A stretch of 64,000 nucleotides of DNA from NCBI RefSeq assembly GCF_003970675.1, contig NZ_CP034562.1, positions 1,922,001 through 1,986,000 on the forward strand, given 5' to 3'. The notes under the pieces are model-generated. The model searched no databases, had not been told where the DNA came from, and worked only from the letters and a program-made list of their open reading frames with translations. This document shows positions 1 to 10,289 of the stretch, piece after piece. Position 1 is the stretch's first letter, and every line of letters starts with the position of its first letter. Made by a program: the position numbers and the translations under genes. This DNA is from Flammeovirga pectinis (lineage in GTDB: Bacteria > Bacteroidota > Bacteroidia > Cytophagales > Flammeovirgaceae).

Positions 1-270
1 GATAACGAGTTATTTGTTTCTGCAGAAGATTTAGACTTCTCTAATGAAGCAAAAGAAAGATTGTTCTGTGAGCATGATGGAGAAGATTTAGAAATTGGTT
101 TCAACGCTAAATTCTTAATTGAAATCCTAAACAATATATCGAGTGATCGTATTACGCTTAGATTATCTGAGCCAGGTATGGCAGGATTAATTGTTCCTGA
201 AGAACAACCTGAAAACGAAGATGTATTGATGTTAGTAATGCCAATTATGCTTCATAATTTCTCTTACTAA
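1..270 (+). CDS. dnaN: DNA polymerase III beta sliding clamp, C-terminal fragment
   Basis: The reading frame is open from base 1, so only the last 89 codons of the gene lie in the window. The fragment matches the third domain of the bacterial sliding clamp: an EIGFNAKFL-type stretch (the clamp 'FN..Y/FL' strand), then 'LRLSEPGMAGLIVPE' and a terminal 'LVMPIML' close to the conserved MPMRL tail. In the family the protein forms a ring dimer that tethers DNA polymerase III to the template. The rest of the gene lies before the window. A strong hairpin follows 40 bases after the stop codon. Identification rests on this C-terminal segment alone. Confidence 0.9.
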   Translation, partial: DNELFVSAEDLDFSNEAKERLFCEHDGEDLEIGFNAKFLIEILNNISSDRITLRLSEPGMAGLIVPEEQPENEDVLMLVMPIMLHNFSY

Positions 271-310
271 GTTGAAATATTTATTCCCTCTAATGGGAAG
301 TTAAAGTATA

Positions 311-344
311 AAAAAAGCATCGAGCGTAAACTCGATGCTTTTTT
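311..344. terminator. Intrinsic terminator after dnaN, usable on both strands
   Basis: The arms AAAAAAGCATCGAG and CTCGATGCTTTTTT pair perfectly around a CGTAAA loop, with A and T tracts on both sides. It lies between the dnaN stop and the convergent end of the GH92 gene, so it can stop transcription from both directions. Confidence 0.85.
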
Positions 345-385
345 GCTTTCTTAGACTCTAGAAGTAATTACCTAATGGTGATTTT

Positions 386-2629
386 CTATTTCATATTAAT
401 TGTAATCTCATTTGCTCCAACTAAATCTTTATGATTTATAAAGTAACCTTTATGAGATTTACCATCAACTTTTATACTTTGTATATGATTTGATTTACCA
501 CCTTGTTTCTTAATAACAACTTGATCTTTACCCCAATATTTTTGATCTAGCTCAATTGTAATTTTATCAAAAGCAGGTGTTGTTAATGCGTATTGAGGAG
601 TACCAGGTGCATCTGGATAAATACCCATCATAGAAAATACTACCCATGCAGACATCGTTCCTGTATCATCATTCCCAGCTATACCATCAGCTTTGTTTGT
701 GAAGTATTTCTCTCTTAGTTCAAGAACTTTCTCTTGTGTCTTATACTCCTTCCCTTTGATATAATTATAGGCATAAGGATAAGCAATATCTGGTTCGTTT
801 GCCATATCAAACTGACCTGTTGAGAAAATTTCATCTAATCTACTCTCAAATGCTTTGGTACCAAACTGCTTAATTAAGCCCGGCATATCAAATTGAACCA
901 TCATGTTATATTGGTAAGCATTACCTTCTACATAGCCAATGTTATGTGTAAAGTTCGCTCCATCGTTTGGATCAAAAGGACTGTACCATTTACCATCTTT
1001 ATGACGAGGGCGTAAAAAGTCTGTTTCTTTATCAAACAGTTTTTTATATCCGTAAGCTCTTTCTTTAAACTCTTTGTATTTATCTTGTTTCCCTAAACTT
1101 TGAGCAAATTGAGCTACACTCCAATCTGCAACATAGTATTCTAAAGATGTGGATACCGAAGCCCAAAGTTTCTTATCAATTTCATCATCAACAGGAATAT
1201 AACCGTATTTAATATAGCTATCTATGCATGGTCTAACAGGGTTTCCTCCGTCTACTTCATATGCACTTTTTGTAACAGCTTCAAAAGCTTTTTCATGATC
1301 AAATTGATCTAATCCACGCATATATGTATCTGCAATTACTATCGCTGCAGGGTCACCTACCATTGTATATGTTTCTGTAGAATTTAATTCCCACTTTGGT
1401 AACCAGCCTGTTTCATCATAAATATCTAACATCGTATTTACCATGTTCAATTGCTGCTCTGGATAAACAAGTGTCATTAACTGATGAAGATCTCTGTATG
1501 TATCCCATAAAGAAAATACAGTATATCGTTCTCCTTCAGTAGTCTTTGTCTTTCTAGTTTTAGATGCAGGATATTCTCCATTTACATCACTTAAAACATT
1601 TGGATGAATCATTGTGTGGTATAGAGCAGTATAGAAAACTGTTTTATCGTCTTCTGAACCACCTTCCACTTTAATTTTTGAAAGTACTGAATTCCAATTG
1701 TCTTTTGTTCTATTCGCTATTTCATCAAAAGATACATTAGATACCTCTGTTTCTAAATTCTTTCTTGCATTCTCAATACTCACATAAGAGATGCCTATTT
1801 TCACCTCAACCTCGGTGGGTTCAGCAAAATCATAAGAGAAAATCGCACCTAAAGAATCTCCAATAATTGGATAATAAGCATCTTCAATAATACGTTGCTG
1901 ACCATTGTATGCCTCCATCCATTGCGCCTCTGGTCCTTCAATTTTATTATGTTGTTGCCAAACAGCTGTCTTGTCTGCTTTCTTATTTACCTTCATCACA
2001 AAATACACTGGGTAGATTGTTTTGGGATTATTGTAACAGAAAGAACCAACCATACGCATTCCTTCAATTTCTTGTTCGTTGACAACTTTTACCATTGCCC
2101 CGCTTTCATTTGATAGCGCTTGACCAAGATTTAAAAGTAAATTTGCTTTACCGGCAGGAAATCTATATTTAGAAATACCAGCTCTCTGTGTAGCTGTTAA
2201 TTCTGTATTTATGTCATATTTATCAATATGTGTAGAGAAATACCCTGCTCGTGCTTCTTGGTTAGATATAGTAGATCCATACGTTAAAGGATTAATATCA
2301 ATCTCTCCAGTAGTTGGCATAACAATTACAGCACCTAAATCTGGGCAACCAACACCACTTAAATTTACATGACTAAAGCCTGTAAAATGACTATTTGTTT
2401 TTTCGTACACTTGAGACAACCATCCACTGTCTTTTTCGAATGTTGTTTCACCTCCATAGGTATTAAATGGAACAACAGAAACCATACCTCTTGGTGCTAT
2501 TGCTCCAGGGTTTGTAGCTCCATAATTAGTTGTACCGATAAATGGATTAACGTAATCAGCAAAATTTTGAGCATTTGCTACGGTTGTAATTAAGCTAAGT
2601 ATAAAAAACTGTAAGATTAATTTTTTCAT
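386..2629 (-). CDS. GH92 family alpha-mannosidase, secreted (divergent subgroup)
   Basis: This 747-residue protein spans the whole GH92 fold, a calcium-dependent family that trims alpha-mannose from glycans. The N-terminus MKKLILQFF...TTVANA|Q is a Sec signal peptide cleaved near residue 20, so I start at the ATG at 2629 and not 27 bases upstream. Family landmarks are VNPFIGT near residue 27, SLWDTYRDLHQL near 373, the VEGNAY acid (Glu568) and GNDDTGTMSAW at 652. Where the two paralogues in this cluster have GNEPSHH, this protein has ANEPDIAYPY (610-619), so its linkage specificity probably differs. It is the last gene of the five-gene operon, 51 bases after the previous one. Family assignment is secure, but the exact linkage cannot be read from sequence. 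Confidence 0.93.
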   Translation of the reverse strand: MKKLILQFFILSLITTVANAQNFADYVNPFIGTTNYGATNPGAIAPRGMVSVVPFNTYGGETTFEKDSGWLSQVYEKTNSHFTGFSHVNLSGVGCPDLGAVIVMPTTGEIDINPLTYGSTISNQEARAGYFSTHIDKYDINTELTATQRAGISKYRFPAGKANLLLNLGQALSNESGAMVKVVNEQEIEGMRMVGSFCYNNPKTIYPVYFVMKVNKKADKTAVWQQHNKIEGPEAQWMEAYNGQQRIIEDAYYPIIGDSLGAIFSYDFAEPTEVEVKIGISYVSIENARKNLETEVSNVSFDEIANRTKDNWNSVLSKIKVEGGSEDDKTVFYTALYHTMIHPNVLSDVNGEYPASKTRKTKTTEGERYTVFSLWDTYRDLHQLMTLVYPEQQLNMVNTMLDIYDETGWLPKWELNSTETYTMVGDPAAIVIADTYMRGLDQFDHEKAFEAVTKSAYEVDGGNPVRPCIDSYIKYGYIPVDDEIDKKLWASVSTSLEYYVADWSVAQFAQSLGKQDKYKEFKERAYGYKKLFDKETDFLRPRHKDGKWYSPFDPNDGANFTHNIGYVEGNAYQYNMMVQFDMPGLIKQFGTKAFESRLDEIFSTGQFDMANEPDIAYPYAYNYIKGKEYKTQEKVLELREKYFTNKADGIAGNDDTGTMSAWVVFSMMGIYPDAPGTPQYALTTPAFDKITIELDQKYWGKDQVVIKKQGGKSNHIQSIKVDGKSHKGYFINHKDLVGANEITINMK

Positions 2630-2680
2630 ATCGTTTTTATAATAAAATGGAGGCAAGTTAACCCTGCCCCCATATAGTAG

Positions 2681-5600
2681 TTATTCAATTACAATTTCAT
2701 CAGTAAACATCCAAGGTTTATTTCCTCCACCCGGATGCCAATTTGGTAAGGCATCAAACGGAGTTGCCACTACTTTTATAAATCTAAATTCTTTTGTAGT
2801 AGGTACCTTTGTGCTAAATCTTGTTACACTAATAGTTGGATGATCATTTGGCATTTCAGTATTCTGAACACTGATCTCATTAAATTCAATACCATCTGCT
2901 GAAACAAAGAATTTAATTTCTTTAGGTAGAAATACCCAAGAAGACGTGTTTTGTAAGAAGCCAATCGATATCTGATGCAAATTTTCTTTTTTACCTAAAT
3001 CAATAACAGCTTCTAAATCCTGACCAGAAACACCATCCCATTTCCCATCTCTTAAATTATCAGATGCATAAACACCATCAAGGATACCGTTAGGTCCAGC
3101 ATCATATGTTGCATTTTTATCATAATTGATGGCTAAAATTGGATATTCACCACCCGTCTGATAAAACGCTTTCTTAAAACTAAAGTCAGAAACTTTACTC
3201 GTTACACCTAACTCATTTACAGCAATTGCTTTTAATGTAGTTGATTTCTCTAAAGAGAAGGCTTCTGTAAATAGTTTAGATTTATCTGTAGGTTCTGTTC
3301 CATCTAAAGTATAATAGATAGACACATTTGGTGTCATATCTTTTAATGTTACAGATGTTGTTTCATTAAAAATTACAGACTTATTAGTAATGTAAGGTCT
3401 AAATACTTCTTCAGTTGATTCGATTATAGAAGCTGCTTCTGAAGGTGCTACCGCAAAAGATGTTGGCCTCGCAGCTTTCTCTTTTCCCCAAGTAGATTGA
3501 TGTGCTGACATTTCCATCTCTAGAACACCACCTTTTTCAATCGTTTCATGTGATAAGTATGTCTGATTAAATGCCTTATCATCTAGCGTTGCCGATGATA
3601 TATACATGTTATTGACATTGTTATTTTCAGCCTGAATAACAAAATCATTACCATTATCTAAATGAATAGTCACTTTACCAAAAGCAGGACTACCAATAAT
3701 GTATTGTCCGTCTGCTGGGTTTACTGGATAGAATCCCATTGCTGAGAATACATACCAAGCTGACATCTGACCACAATCTTCATTACCACTCAAGCCATCT
3801 CTTTCTGCAGTATACATTTCATCCAATACTTGACAAATGCGTTCTTGTGTTTTAAATGGTTCTCCAGCATAATTATAAAGATAAATAACATGGTGTGAAG
3901 GTTCATTTCCTTGAGCATATTGCCCTATTAGTCCCGTTACATCATGAGCCATGTGATTATCATTTACAGCTTCTTGCTCAAACATTCTATCAATCTTTGC
4001 AATAAAATTTGCATCACCGCCATGAAGATCAATTAGTCCGTTAATATCTTGAGGTGCAAAGAAGTTATAATGCCATGCGTTTCCTTCAGTATAATCTCCA
4101 GCTCCTAATAAAGAAATTTTCATCGGATCAAAAGGTGTAGTCCAAACACCATACATGTCTTTTCCTCTTAAAAACCCTGTTTCTTTATCATAGAGTTTTT
4201 TATAATTTAAAGCTCTATTTACATATTTCTTATACTCTTCCGTTTTTCCTAATTTTTTAGCAACTTCTGCTACAGTCCACATATCGTAGGCATATTCAAC
4301 CCCTTTTGACACCGCATTTGCTTCTTTTTCTACAGGAATAAAACCTTCAGAATTAAACCAATCTAAACCTCTTCGAGGATCTTCTGCCGCAGCAACTAAA
4401 GCTTTATAAGCAAGTTCCTGATCAAAATTTGCTTGTCCTTTTAAGATTGCATCTGCAATTACTGGGGCAGAATGAAATCCAATCATCGTACCTGTTTCAT
4501 TAGCTGATAACTCCCAAATTGGTAATTGTCCAGATTGCTCGTATTTAGCAAGCATTGATTTAACAAAGTCGTTATTTTCTTTTGGAGCAATTAAGGTAAA
4601 TAATGGATGGGTTGCTCTAAATGTATCCCATAAAGAAAACAGTGTGTAATTCGTAAAACCTTCAGCTTTATGTATTTTCTGATCCATGCCTCTGTATTGA
4701 TGATCAACATCCATATATACATTAGGAGCAATCATTGTATGGTACAAAGCAGTATAAAATATCGTTTTTTGAACTTTATCAGAACCTTCTGCTTCAATTT
4801 TAGATAATCTTTCATTCCAAACTGCATCTGCATTTTTACGTACAGCGTCAAAATCAAAACCATTCGTTTCAGCTTCTAAATTTTTTCTAGCACCCTCTAC
4901 AGACACACCAGAAATAGCCACTTTCACAATTACTTCCTCATCTAGATCTGTTTCATAATTGATAACAGCTTTCACATCTGTTCCATGAACTTCCGTTGCG
5001 TTATCTATTAAAGAAGATGCTTTAACTCCTTGTATAGATTTAAACGGTTTAGAAAATTGGGCAACAAAGTATACATATTGATCTCTAGCCCAACCCGAAG
5101 ATCTTCTTAAGCCTACAATTTCATTATTTGCAGTTACTTTAAACCAAGTATCTCTTGCTGTATCTGAAATACCATGTTTTAAATCTAAGATGATATGTGC
5201 TTCATCAGATTTTGGAAAAGTATACTTATGTAAACCAACGCGTGTAGTTGCCGTTAATTCTACACCTACTTTATAATCATCTAAATAAACGCTGTAAAAA
5301 CCAGGTCTAGCTTCTTCATTTACATGCTCAAATCTAGATCTATATCCTTCGTCAGGGTTTTCTTTAGAACCTGCTTCTGTTTTAATTTCCCCTACAGTTG
5401 GCATTAATAAAATATCTCCATAATCTCCTCCACCAGTTCCTGATAGATGCGTATGAGAGAATCCCATTACCGAATTATCTGAAGAATGGTATCCAGAACA
5501 CCAATCCCAACCTTCTATTCCTGTATCTGGACTTAATTGCACCATACCGAATGGCATTGTTGCCCCCGGGAAAGTATGACCATGTGCACTTGTTCCAATA

Positions 5601-5731
5601 AATGGATCAACAAAAGTAGTGTAAGTAGTTTCTTCAGGTTCATCCTGATTACTACTTGCAACATTATTTAAATGAGATACACAACTAAATACTAGAGGTA
5701 TCCAAAGTAAAGAGATTATTAAGCGAGACAT
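2681..5731 (-). CDS. GH92 alpha-mannosidase lipoprotein with FN3-like and F5/8-type C-terminal domains
   Basis: This 1016-residue lipoprotein has its lipobox Cys at residue 17 (LVFSC). Residues 38-745 are a full GH92 module: VDPFIGT, GFSHTHLSGTG, SLWDTFRATHPL, the TEGNAW acid (Glu549), GNEPSHH (608-614) and GNEDCGQMSAW (649 on). Residues about 785-855 contain YYTLDGTEPT, the hallmark of the chitobiase-type/FN3-associated domain. Residues about 865-1016 resemble an F5/8 type C (discoidin) carbohydrate-binding module, including LRDGKWDGVSGQDLEAVIDLG and a tail ending in WMFTDEIVIE. The GH20 gene just upstream (6-base gap) ends in a related module, which suggests both bind the same glycan surface. 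The likely role is alpha-mannose removal from high-mannose N-glycans at the cell envelope. Confidence 0.93.
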   Translation of the reverse strand: MSRLIISLLWIPLVFSCVSHLNNVASSNQDEPEETTYTTFVDPFIGTSAHGHTFPGATMPFGMVQLSPDTGIEGWDWCSGYHSSDNSVMGFSHTHLSGTGGGDYGDILLMPTVGEIKTEAGSKENPDEGYRSRFEHVNEEARPGFYSVYLDDYKVGVELTATTRVGLHKYTFPKSDEAHIILDLKHGISDTARDTWFKVTANNEIVGLRRSSGWARDQYVYFVAQFSKPFKSIQGVKASSLIDNATEVHGTDVKAVINYETDLDEEVIVKVAISGVSVEGARKNLEAETNGFDFDAVRKNADAVWNERLSKIEAEGSDKVQKTIFYTALYHTMIAPNVYMDVDHQYRGMDQKIHKAEGFTNYTLFSLWDTFRATHPLFTLIAPKENNDFVKSMLAKYEQSGQLPIWELSANETGTMIGFHSAPVIADAILKGQANFDQELAYKALVAAAEDPRRGLDWFNSEGFIPVEKEANAVSKGVEYAYDMWTVAEVAKKLGKTEEYKKYVNRALNYKKLYDKETGFLRGKDMYGVWTTPFDPMKISLLGAGDYTEGNAWHYNFFAPQDINGLIDLHGGDANFIAKIDRMFEQEAVNDNHMAHDVTGLIGQYAQGNEPSHHVIYLYNYAGEPFKTQERICQVLDEMYTAERDGLSGNEDCGQMSAWYVFSAMGFYPVNPADGQYIIGSPAFGKVTIHLDNGNDFVIQAENNNVNNMYISSATLDDKAFNQTYLSHETIEKGGVLEMEMSAHQSTWGKEKAARPTSFAVAPSEAASIIESTEEVFRPYITNKSVIFNETTSVTLKDMTPNVSIYYTLDGTEPTDKSKLFTEAFSLEKSTTLKAIAVNELGVTSKVSDFSFKKAFYQTGGEYPILAINYDKNATYDAGPNGILDGVYASDNLRDGKWDGVSGQDLEAVIDLGKKENLHQISIGFLQNTSSWVFLPKEIKFFVSADGIEFNEISVQNTEMPNDHPTISVTRFSTKVPTTKEFRFIKVVATPFDALPNWHPGGGNKPWMFTDEIVIE

Positions 5732-5737
5732 ATTTAT

Positions 5738-7948
5738 TTATTTTACAATTATTTCATCTATAAAAATGTAGGACGGATTTCCTTCTCCAGGATGCCCTTT
5801 AGGCAATACTCCTCCACTTTTATAAACTACTTTAATAGATTTTACATTTTCTATTTGAGAGGAAAGTTGAAGTTTTTTATTCCATACTTGTCCTTTTTGG
5901 TCTTTAATTCCTTTAGCAAGTTTTTCTAAACTTTTAAAGTCTTTTCCATCTTTAGAATAATAAAATTCGACTCCTTTAGGTAACGCTATCCAAGAACCGA
6001 GCTCTTCAAAAGCACTTACCTTTATAGAATTAATTGATTGAGGTGTATCCCAAGTTAAAGTTGCTACAACATCGCTGCCAACAAATCCTTGCCAATTACC
6101 ATCTCTAAAAGTAGTCGCACTTCCTATTCTACTATCAATTAAAGTCCTCTGCCCTATACATGCGTAATCTTTACTTGGAGGAACTGAAAGACTGATATTT
6201 GCTGAATTTCCTTTATGAAGAATGAACGTATACACTTTCTCTTCTCCGTAAGGTTTATCACCTCTAAAACCTTGAAATTTTATTTCTCCTGATGTTGATA
6301 TAGTAATAGGTTCTTGATAAGGAATGTAAGAGGTACTATTTGCAGGTTTATATTTAACATCAATTCCTTCTATCAAAGGTTCTATTGCTATTGTAAATTT
6401 ACCACCCACTTCTTCAGTAGATATGTTCATTACTTTTGATGATGGTCCAAAAGCAACTCCTTTTCGATCTAAAAATGAATATTGACCTAAAACTCTATTG
6501 TGAAATTCTGGATATCCATCTTCTTTAGTTCCTGTCCATAATGCTTCTGATAATGCCAATAACCTTGGGAAAGTTTGAAAATCTAAACGTTTCTTGTTTG
6601 GTATTCTCTCCGACCATAGTGTACATTCACCCCCAATAATATGCTTTGCAATAGCCGGTGATACACCTTTAGGAATTGGGTTGTAATTATACACTTGTTC
6701 CAAATCTGTTGTTTCAATATCATAATCAAAATAACACATCCCTGTTGGAGACACAATCACATCATTACCCATTAAGGCAATTTTTCTTACTGCATCTTGA
6801 TCGTGAAAATCACGCCATAATTGAACAGTTGCTGTTTCAGAAAGACCTCCTTCTAAAATTTCATCCCATCCAATCATCTTCTTACCATTTTTATTTACAA
6901 TCTTTTCTATTTGATGTATATAAAAACTTTGTAATTGATGTTCATCAGCTAAACCTTCTTTTTTTATTTTAGCTTGGCATTTATCGCATTCTTTCCATCT
7001 ATCTTTCGGGCATTCATCTCCACCAATATGCATATACTTTGATGGGAATAAAGGCATGATCTCTTCTAAAATATTTTCTATAAACGTATATGTATTATCA
7101 TTACCAGCACATAAAACATCCATATTTACACCCCAATCGTTCCAAACCTCAAAAGGGCCTCCTGTACAAGAGTATTCTGGGTAAGATGCTAATGCTGCTA
7201 CCATATGTCCAGGCATATCAATTTCAGGAATTACTTCTATCCCTCTTTTTTGAGCATATGCAACAACATCCTTAATTTCTTCTTGCGTATAAAAACCACC
7301 ATATTTAGAACCATCTTTTTCAGTTCTCCAAGCACTATTTTCTGTAAGCTTAGGGTATTTCTTAATCTCAATTCTCCAACCTTGATCTTCCGTTAAATGC
7401 CAATGGAATTTATTCATTTTGTAATGAGCCATCAAATCTAAATATTCTTTGATCTCATCCGTTGTAAAAAAGTGTCTACTCACATCTAACATCATTCCTC
7501 TCCAAGGAAATTTTGGCGTATCAGAAATAGATACCAAAGGAACTTCTCCAGATTCAGGTATTAATTGAATTAAAGTTTCTAAACCATACATCAACCCTTG
7601 TTCAGTAGTTGCAGTAATTTTTATATTATTTGAGGAAACATCTAAAGTATAAGCTTCAACTCTATTTGTAGTATTATCTATTTTTAGAGTGATATCACCT
7701 CCAGTATCAACCTCTATTAATGATATAGCTGTTAACTCTTTTACTTCCGTTTTAAATTTTGATAGTCCTAGTTTTTCATTGCCGTTATTTTGATATGCTA
7801 TTGTCATATCCTTTCTTAATTCAAAAAAAGACTCCCCCCAAGTTATATTTTGAGGCAAAGGTATTAATGACGGTCTTTCTACCTTTTGCTCTGAGCAACT
7901 TCCTAAAAGAAGTGTTACTATAAATAATGTAAATAAGTTAAGTTTCAT
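5738..7948 (-). CDS. GH20 beta-N-acetylhexosaminidase lipoprotein
   Basis: This 736-residue lipoprotein (lipobox LLLGSC, Cys18) removes terminal beta-linked GlcNAc or GalNAc. The GH20b-like N-terminal domain covers about 25-145. The TIM-barrel catalytic domain covers about 147-500 and carries the signature HIGGDE with the catalytic Asp311-Glu312 pair, WRGMMLDVSRHF at the barrel start, and HWHLTEDQGWR. A short linker and an F5/8 type C-like module (about 620-736) close the protein, ending YIFIDEIIVK much like the downstream GH92. In an N-glycan pathway it would act on antennary or exposed core GlcNAc. It sits mid-operon, 82 bases after one GH92 and 6 before the next. Confidence 0.95.
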   Translation of the reverse strand: MKLNLFTLFIVTLLLGSCSEQKVERPSLIPLPQNITWGESFFELRKDMTIAYQNNGNEKLGLSKFKTEVKELTAISLIEVDTGGDITLKIDNTTNRVEAYTLDVSSNNIKITATTEQGLMYGLETLIQLIPESGEVPLVSISDTPKFPWRGMMLDVSRHFFTTDEIKEYLDLMAHYKMNKFHWHLTEDQGWRIEIKKYPKLTENSAWRTEKDGSKYGGFYTQEEIKDVVAYAQKRGIEVIPEIDMPGHMVAALASYPEYSCTGGPFEVWNDWGVNMDVLCAGNDNTYTFIENILEEIMPLFPSKYMHIGGDECPKDRWKECDKCQAKIKKEGLADEHQLQSFYIHQIEKIVNKNGKKMIGWDEILEGGLSETATVQLWRDFHDQDAVRKIALMGNDVIVSPTGMCYFDYDIETTDLEQVYNYNPIPKGVSPAIAKHIIGGECTLWSERIPNKKRLDFQTFPRLLALSEALWTGTKEDGYPEFHNRVLGQYSFLDRKGVAFGPSSKVMNISTEEVGGKFTIAIEPLIEGIDVKYKPANSTSYIPYQEPITISTSGEIKFQGFRGDKPYGEEKVYTFILHKGNSANISLSVPPSKDYACIGQRTLIDSRIGSATTFRDGNWQGFVGSDVVATLTWDTPQSINSIKVSAFEELGSWIALPKGVEFYYSKDGKDFKSLEKLAKGIKDQKGQVWNKKLQLSSQIENVKSIKVVYKSGGVLPKGHPGEGNPSYIFIDEIIVK

Positions 7949-8030
7949 TTCTCAGTCTTTAGTTTTAGTAGTTGAATGCACCTCGTTATGAGGTGCATTC
8001 TATGTATATATGGTAGTATGTGTAATTGTA

Positions 8031-10244
8031 TTATCTAATGAACTCTAAAGTTCCTCCTTTCATTAATTCCGTATGTGAGATCTTCCAATTCTTTATTTCT
8101 TTTCCATTAAATAAAACTTTAGAAGCAGTTGGATTTTCGTCGGTCATCTCCATTCCTAATACGGTAAGTGTATTGCCATTACCTAAAGTAACTGTGGCTT
8201 TTTTAAATAATGGAGTACCTAAATCATACATTGCATTCCCTGGGTTTACAGGGTATAAACCTAAAGAACTTAGAATAAACCAAGATGACATTTGTCCGCA
8301 ATCTTCGTTACCACAAACACCATCAGGTGTAGATTTATATTGCGTATTCATAATCTCTCTAAGTAACTTCTGTCCTTTTTCAGGCTTATTAATATAATTA
8401 TATAAGTAAGCTACATGATGAGATGGTTCGTTACCATGAGCGTATTGTCCAATCATTCCTGTAGAAAAAATTGGCAACTCATCATCAGCTGTAGGATAGT
8501 AAGTAAACATCGAATCTAATTTTTGTTCAAAACGATCATTACCTCCTAAAGCTTCAATTAAACCTTCTATGTTTTGAGGTACATAGAAGAAGTACTGCCA
8601 AGCATTACTTTCACAGAAATGATCTGTATAATCTTTAGCAACAAAATCTTTAATAAAATTCCCTTTTGCATCTTTAGGACGCATAAAAGAAGATTCGTTA
8701 TCATAAACATTTCTCCAATTCTCTGCTCTTTTCGCGAAGTAATTGTAATCTTTTGTTTTCCCTAGTGCCTGAGCAAATTCAGCTACACACCAATCGTCGT
8801 ATGCATATTCTAACGTTTTAGAAACTGACCAATTTTCATGATCATAATTTAAAGGAACGTAACCATACTTCATATAATTGGCCATTTCATCACCTTCTTT
8901 GTTCATTGCAGATGCTTTACAAGCTCTATATGCCTTATCAACATCAAAACCTTTAATTCCTTTAAAATAGGCATCTGTAATAATTGGCACCGCATGATAT
9001 CCAATCATCATATTAGTTTCATTCCCTTTCATAGACCAAACTGGTAACAAACCTGTTTCATCATAATGTGCTAAAAATGAATTTATCATATCGGGAACAC
9101 GCTGTGTATGAATCATTGTATACAATGGGTGTGCAGCTCTGTAAGTATCCCATAAAGAAAAAGTATCATATCTTTTAAAACCTTCTGCTTTATGTGTTTT
9201 TTGATCAGCGCCTTTGTATTCTCCGTTCACATCAGAATATAACGTTGGAGCTAATAATGATTGATACATTGCCGTATAAAACACTTTTCTATGTTCTTCA
9301 TTCATTGTTTCAATCTTAATTTTTGACAACTCCGCTTCCCAAACATCAGATGCTTCTTTTCTTACATTATCAAAATTCCATGACGTATTTTCAGTCATTA
9401 AATTCTCTTCAGCACCTTCTATACTTACAGAAGATAATGCTACTTTTAATAATACTTCATTCTTTGCTTTAGGTGTATCAAAATGAAAATATGCTCTTGT
9501 CATTTTCCCTTTAATCTCTTTACCTTCAACTTTCTTTAAAGCTCCATTTTCAGAATTAACCAATTCAAAAGATGTAAATGGAACGCTAAATTTTGCAATG
9601 AAGTGTTCTTTCTGAACGGCCGCCCAACCAGAAGAGTAACGATATCCAACAACCGTTTGGTTATCAATTACTTTAAAATAAGTATCAGTAGGTCCATCCC
9701 AATTTAATGCATACCCTAAGTTGATATAGATTTGAGAATCATCATCTTTAGGGAAAGTATATTTATGAAAACCAGTTCTCTCTGTAGCAGTCATTTCTGC
9801 CTGAATATCGTAATCCAATAAGTCTACAGAATAAAAACCTGGTTCAGCATGTTCTTGATCGTGAGAAAATAAAGACACTGGTCTTACATTTCCATTTTCA
9901 ACAATTGTTCTATTTGATTTACTATTAAGAGGCATTACAAGTATATCATACAAATCTCCAGCCCCCGTTCCTGTAAGGTGAGTATGAGAGAAACCAGCAA
10001 TAGTAGAATCAGGCCAAAAATAACCTGCAATTCTATCCCAACCCCCATAACCATTGTCTGGACTTAATTGTACCATACCATGCGGAACTGTTGCTCCTGG
10101 GTATGTATTACCAGGTCCATCTGTTCCAACAAATGGGTTTACATAATTTGTATACCTCTCTTTTTGTGTATTCTTTACATCTTTATTATTTCCACAAGAA
10201 ACAAAAAGAAGTAACGTGATAAATGATAGTAATAATGATTTCAT
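8031..10244 (-). CDS. GH92 alpha-mannosidase lipoprotein
   Basis: This 737-residue lipoprotein (lipobox LLFVSC, Cys17) consists of the GH92 module alone, without accessory domains. Landmarks are VNPFVGTDGPGNTYPGA, GFSHTHLTGTGAGD, SLWDTYRAAHPL, CESNAW (Glu545 in the acid position), HGNEPSHH (603-610) and GNEDCGQMSSW (645 on). The acid motif is ESNAW where the other two copies have EGNA; the Glu is kept. Sharing GNEPSHH with the GH92 of 2681-5731 puts these two in one subgroup and sets the gene at 386-2629 apart. It is second in the operon, 45 bases after the asparaginase gene. I expect alpha-1,2- or related mannosidase activity, but that is inference. Confidence 0.93.
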   Translation of the reverse strand: MKSLLLSFITLLLFVSCGNNKDVKNTQKERYTNYVNPFVGTDGPGNTYPGATVPHGMVQLSPDNGYGGWDRIAGYFWPDSTIAGFSHTHLTGTGAGDLYDILVMPLNSKSNRTIVENGNVRPVSLFSHDQEHAEPGFYSVDLLDYDIQAEMTATERTGFHKYTFPKDDDSQIYINLGYALNWDGPTDTYFKVIDNQTVVGYRYSSGWAAVQKEHFIAKFSVPFTSFELVNSENGALKKVEGKEIKGKMTRAYFHFDTPKAKNEVLLKVALSSVSIEGAEENLMTENTSWNFDNVRKEASDVWEAELSKIKIETMNEEHRKVFYTAMYQSLLAPTLYSDVNGEYKGADQKTHKAEGFKRYDTFSLWDTYRAAHPLYTMIHTQRVPDMINSFLAHYDETGLLPVWSMKGNETNMMIGYHAVPIITDAYFKGIKGFDVDKAYRACKASAMNKEGDEMANYMKYGYVPLNYDHENWSVSKTLEYAYDDWCVAEFAQALGKTKDYNYFAKRAENWRNVYDNESSFMRPKDAKGNFIKDFVAKDYTDHFCESNAWQYFFYVPQNIEGLIEALGGNDRFEQKLDSMFTYYPTADDELPIFSTGMIGQYAHGNEPSHHVAYLYNYINKPEKGQKLLREIMNTQYKSTPDGVCGNEDCGQMSSWFILSSLGLYPVNPGNAMYDLGTPLFKKATVTLGNGNTLTVLGMEMTDENPTASKVLFNGKEIKNWKISHTELMKGGTLEFIR

Positions 10245-10289
10245 TTTAATGACATTAATTGTAGTAGTTTGATTAGTTCTAGCTAAGGA

